Assembly (NCBI GenBank): GCA_003558175.1
Contig: PWMO01000545.1
Coordinates: forward strand, 1 to 5,446
DNA: 5,446 nt
Direction of reading: 5' to 3'
DNA from: Spirochaetaceae bacterium
GTDB lineage: Bacteria > Spirochaetota > Spirochaetia > DSM-27196 > PWMO01
In this document: in pieces, positions 1-5,446 of the stretch
How positions within the stretch are numbered: position 1 is the first letter of the stretch
How the letters are laid out: the number at the start of each line of letters is the position of its first letter
The notes under the pieces: model-generated
Databases searched by the model: none
What the model was told of the DNA's origin: nothing
Seen by the model: the letters and a program-made list of their open reading frames with translations, nothing else
Made by a program: the position numbers and the translations under genes

Positions 1-2452
1 AGAACGCGTGCGCGATCACCAGCATGTTGACCGCAATCGTGCGTGCCCGCGCCAGCCGTTCGCCCTCCATGCCGTCCTGAGCGTTCAGCATAAAGGCTGC
101 AAAGGTGAATCCGCCACTCAGCAGCGAGACAAACACGATGCGCCGGAAGAACGTTCGATCCAGGATCGGCGTATCGTGGCGGCGCGGCGGCCGCTGCATC
201 ACGCGACGCTCCATCGGTTCGACCGTGAGTGCCAATGCGAGCGTTACCGCTGAGACCATATTCACCCAGAGAATCTGCACCGGACTGATCGGCAGCGTCA
301 GTCCCAGCAGGATTGCGGCGATGATGACCAGCGCTTCCGCACCGTTGGCCGGCAGCAGAAACAGAATCGTCTTCTTGATGTTGTCGTAGATGGTGCGGCC
401 TTCTTCAACCGCGTGAACGATCGAGGCGAAGTTGTCGTCGGTGAGCACCATCTCAGCGGCTTCCTTGGTGACCTCGGTCCCTTTGATGCCCATGGCGATA
501 CCGATGTCGGCGCTCTTGAGTGCCGGAGCGTCGTTCACCCCGTCACCGGTCATCGCGCAGAGCGCGTTCTGCTCGCGCAGCGCCTTGACCAGGCGGAGCT
601 TATGCTCCGGGTTGGTACGCGCAAAGACGTTGTGGTCTTTCACTGCCTGCACCAGGTCCGCGTCGCTCATCTGTGACAGCTCTGCTCCGGTGATCGGCTC
701 GCTGTCGGCGCCCAGTCCCAGCTGTTCGGCAACGGCACCGGCCGTGACGGCGTGATCGCCGGTGATCATGATCACGCGAATGCCCGCCTGCCGGCATTCT
801 TCAATGGCGTCTACCACCTCTTCGCGCGGCGGATCGATGATTCCTGCCAGCCCCAGCAAGACGAAGTTGCTGGAGAGCGAGTCGTGTTCGATGCTGGAGA
901 GTTCTTCATCGCCTTCCTGCAGTGCGCAGGCGATAACCCGCTCGCCGCGGCGAGCAATCGCGTCCATCTGCTCCATCCAGAAATCGCGATTGATCGATCG
1001 GTCCCCGTCGGCAGTCAGCTCGCGATCGCACATCTCGATTACCCGCTCAGGAGCGCCCTTGAGGAACACCACGCGCCGCCCGTCATCCTCGTTCAAGGTA
1101 GCCATGTACTTGTGTTCCGACTCAAACGGAATTGCATCCAGACGCTCGGGCTGGTAGTCGCCCAACCCGCCTTTGTGCGCCAGTGTAATCAGCGCGCCCT
1201 CGGTGGGAGCGCCGTGCAGCTGCCATGCGCCGTGTTCATCCTGACTGATGGAGGCGTCATTGCACGCCCGGGAACACTGGAGCAGTTGCAGCAGCACCGG
1301 ATCGTCGGACGGTTCAACGTCCTCCCCGTTGCGACGCAACCTGCCCTCCGGTGCGTAGCCTGAGCCCTCGACTTCGTACGAGCGGTCCGAGGACGTCTCG
1401 GCGGTGATGATCGAGCGCACCGTCATCTCGTTGCGCGTGAGGGTTCCGGTCTTGTCGGAGCAGATGACACTGACCGACCCCAGTGTTTCCACCGAAGGCA
1501 ACCGGCGTATGATCGCGTTGCGTGAGGCCATTCGCTGCACGCCCAGCGCGAGCGTGATGGTGAGTATTGCCGGCAACCCTTCAGGGATAAACGCCACAAC
1601 GATGCTGATAGAGGCCATGAACATTTCACGCAACTCGAACTGCTGCACAAGCAACCCGAACGCGAAGAAACCACCGGCCACCAGCACGATGAGCAAAGAA
1701 AGAACCTTGCCGAAACGGTCAATGCGGCGCAGCAGCGGCGTGGTGTGCTGCTCCGTCTCTTTCATCATACGATTGATGCGGCCGATCTCGGTGTCGGTAC
1801 CGGTGGCGATCACTACCCCGGTCGCCTCGCCGTAAGTGACCGTGGTACCGGAGAACGCCATGTTGGTGCGGTCACCCAGAACTGCCTCGTAATCAACCGG
1901 CTCGACGCTCTTCTCTACTTCCTCCGATTCACCGGTGAGCGGCGATTCCTCAACCCGCAGGCTTTTAACCGAAACGAGCCGCAGATCGGCCGGTATCTTG
2001 TCGCCGGACTTCAGCACAACGAGGTCGCCCGGAACCAGCTCTTCAGCATCGATGGTCTGCCGCTTGCCATCGCGCACCACAACCGCTTCGAGCGAGAGCA
2101 TATTTCGGATCCCCTCGAGCGCGCGCTCGGCTTTGCCCTCCTGGATAAAACTGACGAGCACGTTGATCACCACCACCGCCAGGATGACGGCCGCCTCAAC
2201 CCACTCACTGAGGATCCCGGCGACAACCGCTGCTGCGATAAGCAGATAGATGAGCACATTGTGAAACTGGGCAAACAGCCGTGCCACCCAACTGCGCTTT
2301 TTCTCCTCGGGCAGTTTGTTGCGTCCGTGCTGCTGCAACAGCTCCCCCACCCGATTGGAGTTCAGCCCCCGTCCGGAGTCGGTTTCGAGTTGTTCCAGTA
2401 CGTCTGCCGCCTGCTCAGCGTGCCACCGGCCGGCGTCGGTCTGCTCGCTCAT
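1..2452 (-). CDS. P-type cation-transporting ATPase (P2/Ca2+-ATPase-like), C-terminus beyond window
   Basis: An inner-membrane ion pump that couples ATP hydrolysis to cation transport through an aspartyl-phosphate intermediate. I read 817 uninterrupted codons from the ATG at 2452. In order: cation-ATPase N-terminal domain (about 8-60), M1 (61-81), M2 (84-103), actuator domain with TGES at 173-176, M3 (250-270), M4 with PEGLP at 290-294, phosphorylation motif DKTGT with Asp333, nucleotide-binding domain with KGAPE at 465-469, hinge motifs TGDH (564-567) and TGDGVNDAP (635-643), M5 (693-719), M6 (722-744), M7 (769-789) and the start of M8. Roughly 80-90 C-terminal residues should lie off the left edge, judging from the usual length of about 900. 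PEGLP and the M5 Asn703/Glu706 pair resemble SERCA-type pumps, but M6 reads NMVSA where SERCA has NLVTD, so the ion-binding Asp is Ala735. The transported ion is therefore uncertain (Ca2+, Na+ or another cation). No frameshift is seen. It lies 136 bases downstream of the coiled-coil gene. Confidence 0.96.
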   Translation of the reverse strand, partial: MSEQTDAGRWHAEQAADVLEQLETDSGRGLNSNRVGELLQQHGRNKLPEEKKRSWVARLFAQFHNVLIYLLIAAAVVAGILSEWVEAAVILAVVVINVLVSFIQEGKAERALEGIRNMLSLEAVVVRDGKRQTIDAEELVPGDLVVLKSGDKIPADLRLVSVKSLRVEESPLTGESEEVEKSVEPVDYEAVLGDRTNMAFSGTTVTYGEATGVVIATGTDTEIGRINRMMKETEQHTTPLLRRIDRFGKVLSLLIVLVAGGFFAFGLLVQQFELREMFMASISIVVAFIPEGLPAILTITLALGVQRMASRNAIIRRLPSVETLGSVSVICSDKTGTLTRNEMTVRSIITAETSSDRSYEVEGSGYAPEGRLRRNGEDVEPSDDPVLLQLLQCSRACNDASISQDEHGAWQLHGAPTEGALITLAHKGGLGDYQPERLDAIPFESEHKYMATLNEDDGRRVVFLKGAPERVIEMCDRELTADGDRSINRDFWMEQMDAIARRGERVIACALQEGDEELSSIEHDSLSSNFVLLGLAGIIDPPREEVVDAIEECRQAGIRVIMITGDHAVTAGAVAEQLGLGADSEPITGAELSQMSDADLVQAVKDHNVFARTNPEHKLRLVKALREQNALCAMTGDGVNDAPALKSADIGIAMGIKGTEVTKEAAEMVLTDDNFASIVHAVEEGRTIYDNIKKTILFLLPANGAEALVIIAAILLGLTLPISPVQILWVNMVSAVTLALALTVEPMERRVMQRPPRRHDTPILDRTFFRRIVFVSLLSGGFTFAAFMLNAQDGMEGERLARARTIAVNMLVIAHAF

Positions 2453-2460
2453 ATCTGTAC

Positions 2461-2466
2461 GCTCCT
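2461..2466 (-). promoter_or_regulatory. Ribosome binding site of the ATPase
   Basis: The minus strand reads AGGAGC eight bases before the ATG at 2452. This strong Shine-Dalgarno match at good spacing supports that start codon. Confidence 0.75.
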
Positions 2467-2515
2467 GGCTTCATCAGCGGTTGAATCGGCGCTCCACTGC
2501 GTATGCACGCCGTGG

Positions 2516-2535
2516 CCCGCGCGCGGCGCCGCGGG
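2516..2535. repeat. GC-only inverted repeat between the coiled-coil and ATPase genes
   Basis: Arms CCCGCG (2516-2521) and CGCGGG (2530-2535) flank a loop. The stretch also contains the overlapping perfect palindromes CCGCGCGCGG (2517-2526) and CGCGGCGCCGCG (2522-2533). In the minus-strand transcript it could fold into a stable hairpin in the leader of the ATPase. No U-run follows, so it is not a classical intrinsic terminator. It may attenuate readthrough or simply reflect local GC richness. The rest of the gap (2453-2588) shows no convincing promoter. A GATTGGG motif occurs twice nearby at about 2570-2586. Confidence 0.35.
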
Positions 2536-2588
2536 ATAGAGGGCTTTTGCCGCGGGCTTCCGCGTCCGGGGATTGGGCGATTGGGGGA

Positions 2589-2882
2589 TTACGAGTCAAA
2601 CTTTGTTTTAGCCGATTTGACTGCGTCGGAGAGCGCGTCCCAGGCCAGGTCCAGCCCTGACTTCAGCTCGCCCCACGCTTCCTCGCCGGACGAACTCACC
2701 TGGTCGAGTTTCTGCTTCAGCTCGTCCCGCCGCTTGCGCGCATCTTCAAGCTGTTTCTGGTACTGGATTCGGGCGTCGGCCTTCACCTGATCGAGCCTGG
2801 CTTCGAGCACGCCGATCTCGGCGTTCCATTCATCAAGCTTGGCCTTCACCTTGTTGAGATAGTCTTCGCGTGTGGAACTCAT
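2589..2882 (-). CDS. Small coiled-coil protein, sll1863-like stress family
   Basis: A 97-residue, highly charged, almost entirely helical protein with no cysteine, signal peptide or membrane segment, so probably cytoplasmic. Residues 5-61 form a long heptad-like helix rich in Lys, Glu, Asp and Arg, including EWNAEI at 18-23 and a KADARIQYQKQLE core at 34-46. A short Ser/Gly break (63-66) leads into a second amphipathic helix (67-95) with Trp70 and Trp81. This pattern and length match small bacterial proteins annotated as coiled-coil or sll1863-family stress response proteins. I assign it from memory of such sequences, and the molecular function is unknown. Start: ATG at 2882, with AAGGAG six bases upstream. 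It lies 136 bases downstream of the MCP stop, behind its own candidate promoter and palindrome, and 136 bases before the ATPase start. Co-transcription with the ATPase is possible because no intrinsic terminator separates them. Confidence 0.88.
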   Translation of the reverse strand: MSSTREDYLNKVKAKLDEWNAEIGVLEARLDQVKADARIQYQKQLEDARKRRDELKQKLDQVSSSGEEAWGELKSGLDLAWDALSDAVKSAKTKFDS

Positions 2883-2888
2883 GTTTTT

Positions 2889-2894
2889 CTCCTT
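2889..2894 (-). promoter_or_regulatory. Ribosome binding site of the coiled-coil gene, partly inside a palindrome
   Basis: The minus strand reads AAGGAG six bases before the ATG at 2882. Five of its six bases (2890-2894) form part of one arm of the 19-base inverted repeat at 2890-2908. Protein binding or RNA folding there could block translation initiation. Confidence 0.75.
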
Positions 2895-2908
2895 GTATTG
2901 TACAAGGA
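2890..2908. promoter_or_regulatory. Perfect inverted repeat, candidate operator of the coiled-coil gene
   Basis: TCCTTGTATTGTACAAGGA is a perfect inverted repeat with 8-bp arms (2890-2897 and 2901-2908) and a 3-base centre. On the minus strand it overlaps the candidate -10 box (2905-2910), the expected transcription start and the Shine-Dalgarno sequence. That position suits a repressor operator. If transcription starts further upstream, the same sequence in RNA would form a hairpin that sequesters the ribosome binding site. The binding protein is unknown. Confidence 0.55.
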
Positions 2909-2934
2909 TACTGACGAGCGCAGCGCGACGTCAA
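2905..2934 (-). promoter_or_regulatory. Candidate sigma70-type promoter of the coiled-coil gene
   Basis: The minus strand has TTGACG (2934-2929, five of six matches to the -35 consensus), an 18-base spacer, and TATCCT (2910-2905, four of six for -10). The start of transcription would fall near 2898, giving a leader of about 15 bases. The TACAAT at 2902-2897 matches -10 better but has no partner -35 and would leave almost no leader. This is a guess from matches only. Confidence 0.35.
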
Positions 2935-2952
2935 CGTTGCCGCCGCGCTGCG
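2919..2952. repeat. 9-bp inverted repeat around the candidate -35 box
   Basis: CGCAGCGCG (2919-2927) and CGCGCTGCG (2944-2952) are perfect reverse complements separated by 16 bases. The loop holds the TTGACG -35 candidate and an AACGTT palindrome. A transcript reading through from the MCP gene could fold here. No U-run follows in the minus direction, so a terminator role is not supported by sequence alone. Confidence 0.5.
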
Positions 2953-2968
2953 GTATGATCCAGCCGGC
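2951..2968. repeat. 18-bp direct repeat, copy A
   Basis: CGGTATGATCCAGCCGGC matches copy B at 2993-3010 in 17 of 18 positions, with a 42-base period. It lies just upstream of the candidate promoter of the coiled-coil gene. The function is unknown. It may be a paired protein-binding site or a small duplication. Confidence 0.6.
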
Positions 2969-2984
2969 ACGGACGATCAGGCGT

Positions 2985-3014
2985 GGGCGAGCCGGTATGA
3001 GCCAGCCGGCGCCC
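2985..3014 (-). terminator. Hairpin just after the MCP stop, possible 3'-end structure
   Basis: GGGC (2985-2988) pairs with GCCC (3011-3014), and GCCGG (2991-2995) pairs with CCGGC (3006-3010), with a two-base GA bulge and a 10-base loop. In the minus transcript it begins four bases after the MCP stop codon. No U-tract follows, so it is not a canonical intrinsic terminator. It could stabilise the 3' end or act with Rho. It includes direct-repeat copy B. Confidence 0.35.
2993..3010. repeat. 18-bp direct repeat, copy B
   Basis: CGGTATGAGCCAGCCGGC differs from copy A (2951-2968) only at the ninth base. Unlike copy A it lies within a hairpin, because the preceding GC (2991-2992) completes the left stem arm. 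Confidence 0.6.
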
Positions 3015-3018
3015 GACT

Positions 3019-4800
3019 TCAGAACTCCACAAACTCTTTGTCGTTCTCGTCCGCCTCTCCCACCGCGCGGTACTCCGTTTCGCCAACGCCGGCCAGAGTG
3101 ATCCCGAAGCTGCTCGCCCGTTGGCCGGCTTTGGCCGAAGCTGATGCCGGCGGCGCTGCCGCTGTCGCGGTGCCGTGTGCGAAATGGTGATTCCCGTTGC
3201 GCTTGTCCGCGCGTTTGCCGTTAGCAGGGGCCCGTACTTGTGCGGCAGACGATGCCGAGGAGGTCAGCAGGCGCGTGTCGGCGGTTGCGTCAACCGTGAA
3301 GAAAGCGGCAGTTGCCTGCAGCTGCTGCGCCTGGCCGGTGAGCTCTTCGGACATCGACGCCATCTCCTCGGAGGCCGAGGCGTTCTGCTGGATCACCTGA
3401 TCGAGCTGTGTGATGGACTTGGTGATCTGATCGGCACCGGTACGCTGCTCCCCGCTGGATGCCGAGATCTCCTGCACCAGCTCCGCAGTGCGCCGGATAC
3501 TGGGAACCAGCTCTTTGAGCATCTCTCCCGCCTGCTCCGCGACACCGACGCTCTTGGCCGAAAGCTCGCTGATCTCGCCCGCCGCCTTCTGGCTGCGTTC
3601 TGCCAGCTTGCGGACTTCGCTGGCGACAACGGCAAACCCCTTGCCCTGCTCACCGGCACGCGCCGCCTCGATTGCCGCGTTCAGAGCCAGCAGGTTGGTG
3701 TTGCGCGCGATCTCTTCAATGATGCCGATCTTCCCGGCGATATCCTTCATGGCGCTCACGGTTTCGGCCACCGCGACTCCGCCCCGTTCGGCGTTCTCTG
3801 CCGATTCCATCGCTATCTTCTCGGTGGCGTTGGAGTTGTCGTCATTCTGCCGAATCGAGGACTGCATCTCTTCCATGGAAGCGGAGACCTCTTCGGCGGA
3901 AGCGGCCTGCTCGGTAGCCCCCTGCGACAGCTGCTCGGCAGTGCTGCTCATCTGCTCGCTGCCGGATGCTACGTACTCGGCGCCGCTTTTCATGTCGGAC
4001 ACAATGCTTCGCAGTTTTTCCACGGTGCTGTTGAGAGCCGAGGCGAGCTCTCCCGCCTCATCGGTCTGCTTGACCTCCAGTACCCTGGTGAGATCTCCTT
4101 TCGCCAACGCGTTGGCAAAACTCACTCCCTGCTTGAGCGGCCGACTGATGATCCGCGCAATCAGGAGGCCCAGCGCGATGCCCACCAGCACGGCGAGTAC
4201 TACGATGCTTACCATCGCGGCAAAGCTCGATGCGTAGACCTCGCGTGTCGTATCTGCCGCCTCGAGTGCCATCGCCTCCTTGAGCGCAACGGCTCGATCC
4301 ATCAGGTTGTCAACCGAGTTTGCGTGGTCGCGCGCCTCGCCCATGGACAACTCCGCCGATTCCCGTGCTTCGGCCAGCTCTTCCTGCTCCGCGATGCGCA
4401 CCACCTGACGGGTTGTATCGAGCCACGGCCGCAGCGCCTGATCGATTGACGCCATCAGCGCCTGACCTTCTTCGGTGGGGAAATAGTCTCGGGAAGCGGC
4501 GAACCGTTCCTCGAGGCGTGCCAGGTTGCGTCGGTGCTGTTCAATGTAGTGCCGTCGGTCGTCTTCGGTTGCAGCCAGGATGATGTTCTTCTCGGCCCGC
4601 ATTGCGTAGAGAACCTGCGCGTTCGTGTCCTGAATAGCTTCGAGGCCGAGCAGCTCGCGCTCATACATCGTCTCGGCGAGATCGTTCATCACCCCAAGGT
4701 TATATATGCCGAAGATGCCGACAGCGGCGGTGAGTGCGGCGACTACGACAAACGCCAGAACCAGCTTTCCGGCGATCTTCATGTTGGTAAACCATTTCAT
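3019..4800 (-). CDS. Methyl-accepting chemotaxis protein (4HB-type sensor, HAMP, MCP signalling domain)
   Basis: A 593-residue chemoreceptor of the inner membrane that controls CheA kinase through a cytoplasmic coiled-coil hairpin. TM1 spans about 9-34. A helical periplasmic sensor of about 155 residues follows, most like the four-helix-bundle MCP class. TM2 is at 193-218, HAMP at about 216-268 and the signalling domain at about 269-505. The conserved hairpin tip is at 359-402, including the [20 protein letters not shown] motif at 369-388. Candidate methylation sites are EQ at 297-298, EE at 303-304 and EE at 478-479, each with small residues around it. Residues 506-585 form an Ala/Ser/Lys-rich flexible tail ending in EFVEF (589-593), which fits the x-aromatic-x-x-aromatic tether for CheR/CheB. 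I start at the ATG at 4800 because CAGGAGT lies seven bases upstream. The frame is open to a TTG at 4836, but that lacks a comparable ribosome site. The ligand cannot be told. No other chemotaxis gene is in view. Confidence 0.97.
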   Translation of the reverse strand: MKWFTNMKIAGKLVLAFVVVAALTAAVGIFGIYNLGVMNDLAETMYERELLGLEAIQDTNAQVLYAMRAEKNIILAATEDDRRHYIEQHRRNLARLEERFAASRDYFPTEEGQALMASIDQALRPWLDTTRQVVRIAEQEELAEARESAELSMGEARDHANSVDNLMDRAVALKEAMALEAADTTREVYASSFAAMVSIVVLAVLVGIALGLLIARIISRPLKQGVSFANALAKGDLTRVLEVKQTDEAGELASALNSTVEKLRSIVSDMKSGAEYVASGSEQMSSTAEQLSQGATEQAASAEEVSASMEEMQSSIRQNDDNSNATEKIAMESAENAERGGVAVAETVSAMKDIAGKIGIIEEIARNTNLLALNAAIEAARAGEQGKGFAVVASEVRKLAERSQKAAGEISELSAKSVGVAEQAGEMLKELVPSIRRTAELVQEISASSGEQRTGADQITKSITQLDQVIQQNASASEEMASMSEELTGQAQQLQATAAFFTVDATADTRLLTSSASSAAQVRAPANGKRADKRNGNHHFAHGTATAAAPPASASAKAGQRASSFGITLAGVGETEYRAVGEADENDKEFVEF

Positions 4801-4807
4801 GGCGTCA

Positions 4808-4812
4808 CTCCT
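4808..4812 (-). promoter_or_regulatory. Ribosome binding site that fixes the MCP start
   Basis: The minus strand reads AGGAG seven bases before the ATG at 4800. It lies inside any longer reading from the TTG at 4836, so it argues for the shorter protein that begins [12 protein letters not shown], a typical MCP N-terminus. Confidence 0.75.
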
Positions 4813-4864
4813 GTACGCTATATTCGTGAGCGCCAAAGGTACGTCATTGCGGCAGCCGCGTATG

Positions 4865-4877
4865 TCAGGAATCCTGA
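4865..4877. promoter_or_regulatory. Perfect 13-bp palindrome upstream of the MCP gene
   Basis: TCAGGAATCCTGA has 6-bp arms around one central base and lies 65-77 bases before the MCP start codon. TGTCAGG at 4863-4869 recurs inverted as CCTGACA at 4935-4941. The related ACAGGA occurs at 4908-4913 and 4925-4930. This looks like a possible transcription-factor site in the leader or promoter of the MCP gene. The rest of the gap (4801-4967) is AT-richer than its surroundings, and I find no clear terminator after the regulator gene. Confidence 0.4.
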
Positions 4878-4949
4878 ACAGTTGAAGTTTCTTTTTAGAG
4901 ATAATAACAGGATTTTCCTTCGCGACAGGAGAACCCTGACAACAATTAC

Positions 4950-4980
4950 GTTATAAGAGTTTTTAGACTATCCTTGTCGA
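4950..4980 (-). promoter_or_regulatory. Weak candidate promoter for the MCP gene
   Basis: The minus strand has TCGACA (4980-4975, five of six for -35) and TATAAC (4955-4950, five of six for -10), but the 19-base spacer is long. It overlaps the last codons of the regulator gene and would give a leader of about 140 bases. No convincing sigma28 site of the kind common for chemoreceptor genes was found. Treat as tentative. Confidence 0.22.
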
Positions 4981-5446
4981 TCAACCAGCCCCTCGCGCAC
5001 CGCAATTCGCACCAGCGCGGCAAACGAGGTGACCTCGAGCTTGCGCATCAGGCGGCTGCGGTAGGTCTCTACCGTCTTGGGAGAGAGATTGAGCGTCTCG
5101 GCGATGTGGTTGTTGGAACTACCCTCCGCCAGCATCTGCAGCACCTGCCGCTCCCGGGTACTCAAGCCGCGCAGCGCGCCGTGTGCTGATGACGCAGTGT
5201 CATCAGCGTCGATGTCGATGAACGACTCAACCATGACTTCGCTGGCACGCTGCGACATGTAGCGCCTGCCGGCGGCGGCGGCAACAATTGCATCAAACAG
5301 TTCTCCCTCGGTAGAGTCCTTGAGCACGTACGCATTCGCCCCGGCACCGATCGCCGCGCGGATCACGTCGAGCTGGGCCTGGAACGTCAGCATCACGATT
5401 CCAGTTTCGGGACAGGCATTCCTGATTTCGGCCGCTGCGGTTATGC
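4968..5446 (-). CDS. LuxR/NarL-family response regulator, N-terminus beyond window
   Basis: A two-component DNA-binding transcription regulator, cytoplasmic. The frame is open from the right edge, giving 158 visible residues to a TAG stop. The first ~60 residues are the second half of a receiver domain: ITAAAEIRNACPETGIVMLT carries the conserved switch Thr (residue 20), and YVLKDS carries the conserved Lys (residue 42). The phosphorylated Asp and the acidic pair lie beyond the edge, about 50-60 residues away, judging from the usual length of about 210-220. An acidic, Ala/Ser-rich linker (about 77-92) leads to a GerE/LuxR helix-turn-helix at about 94-158, with LSTRERQVLQMLAEG, the recognition stretch SPKTVETYRSRLMRKL, and the final LVRIAVREGL helix. 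The true start is outside the window; the internal GTG at 5396 falls within the receiver core and is not a start. A partner histidine kinase is expected but not seen. The MCP gene lies 167 bases downstream in the same direction. Confidence 0.95.
   Translation of the reverse strand, partial: ITAAAEIRNACPETGIVMLTFQAQLDVIRAAIGAGANAYVLKDSTEGELFDAIVAAAAGRRYMSQRASEVMVESFIDIDADDTASSAHGALRGLSTRERQVLQMLAEGSSNNHIAETLNLSPKTVETYRSRLMRKLEVTSFAALVRIAVREGLVDRQG
5185..5207. repeat. 9-bp inverted repeat inside the regulator's linker codons
   Basis: GCTGATGAC (5185-5193) and GTCATCAGC (5199-5207) are perfect reverse complements with a 5-base loop, enough for a stable RNA hairpin. The bases encode the Ala-Asp-Asp-Thr-Ala-Ser-Ser linker between receiver and DNA-binding domains, where protein constraint is weakest. 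Confidence 0.5.

Noticed and set aside
762..775. Perfect 14-bp palindrome GTGATCATGATCAC
   Set aside because: It lies within ATPase codons for the conserved hinge motif (VIMITGD). The symmetry follows from ATC/ATG/GAT codons under protein constraint, so I do not read it as an operator.
752..1363. Plus-strand open frame of 203 codons
   Set aside because: It is antisense to the nucleotide-binding and phosphorylation domains of the ATPase, whose motifs are intact. No ribosome site or family resemblance was seen.
1745..2539. Plus-strand open frame of 264 codons
   Set aside because: It is antisense to the ATPase N-terminal half and has no recognisable domain. It is best explained as a shadow.
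2453..2588. Intrinsic terminator between the coiled-coil and ATPase genes
   Set aside because: GC-rich inverted repeats are present, but no U-run follows on the minus strand. Their number is expected in such GC-rich spacer sequence.
2560..2594. TTGACT at the end of the coiled-coil gene as a -35 box for the ATPase
   Set aside because: No -10-like hexamer lies 16-19 bases downstream on the minus strand.
3175..4449. Long open frame on the plus strand (424 codons)
   Set aside because: It lies wholly antisense to the well-supported MCP gene. Its translation is rich in Arg, Leu, Gly and His with no recognisable domain, as expected for a shadow of a GC-rich gene.
4881..4967. Possible sigma28 or sigma54 promoter of the MCP gene
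   Set aside because: TAAA-like boxes occur near 4895 and 4963 but lack a GCCGATAA partner at the right distance. A GG-N10-GC match near 4921-4934 has poor flanking agreement with the sigma54 consensus.

Overview
The window holds four protein genes, all on the minus strand, so it reads right to left: the 3' part of a LuxR/NarL-type response regulator, a complete methyl-accepting chemotaxis protein (MCP), a small coiled-coil protein of the sll1863-like stress type, and a P-type cation-pump ATPase that runs off the left edge. GC content is high (about 58-60% by eye). Shine-Dalgarno sequences are strong (AGGAG type), and the MCP has a typical transmembrane, periplasmic-sensor and HAMP layout. This fits a motile, probably Gram-negative bacterium of moderately high GC. 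Nothing here fixes the phylum.

Layout. Positions 5446-4968 carry the response regulator, with its phospho-acceptor half outside the window. A 167-base, relatively AT-rich gap follows (4801-4967), with a perfect 13-bp palindrome and related half-sites. The MCP spans 4800-3019 and ends in a sequence that fits the aromatic CheR/CheB-tethering pentapeptide. A 136-base gap (2883-3018) is dense in structure: a hairpin just after the MCP stop, an 18-bp direct repeat, a 9-bp inverted repeat around a candidate -35 box, and an 8-bp-arm palindrome over the candidate -10 and the ribosome binding site of the next gene. The coiled-coil gene is at 2882-2589. A 136-base GC-rich gap (2453-2588) separates it from the ATPase, which starts at 2452 with its own good ribosome binding site. 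No gap exceeds 300 bases.

Functional picture. The response regulator and MCP are signalling proteins. Their order does not form a chemotaxis operon, since no cheA, cheW, cheR or cheB is visible. The small coiled-coil protein and the ATPase may form a stress or ion-homeostasis pair, but that is inferred from adjacency alone. The protein families are all known. The least explained material is the structured region upstream of the coiled-coil gene. I found no RNA gene, CRISPR array, insertion sequence or clearly new multi-gene system.
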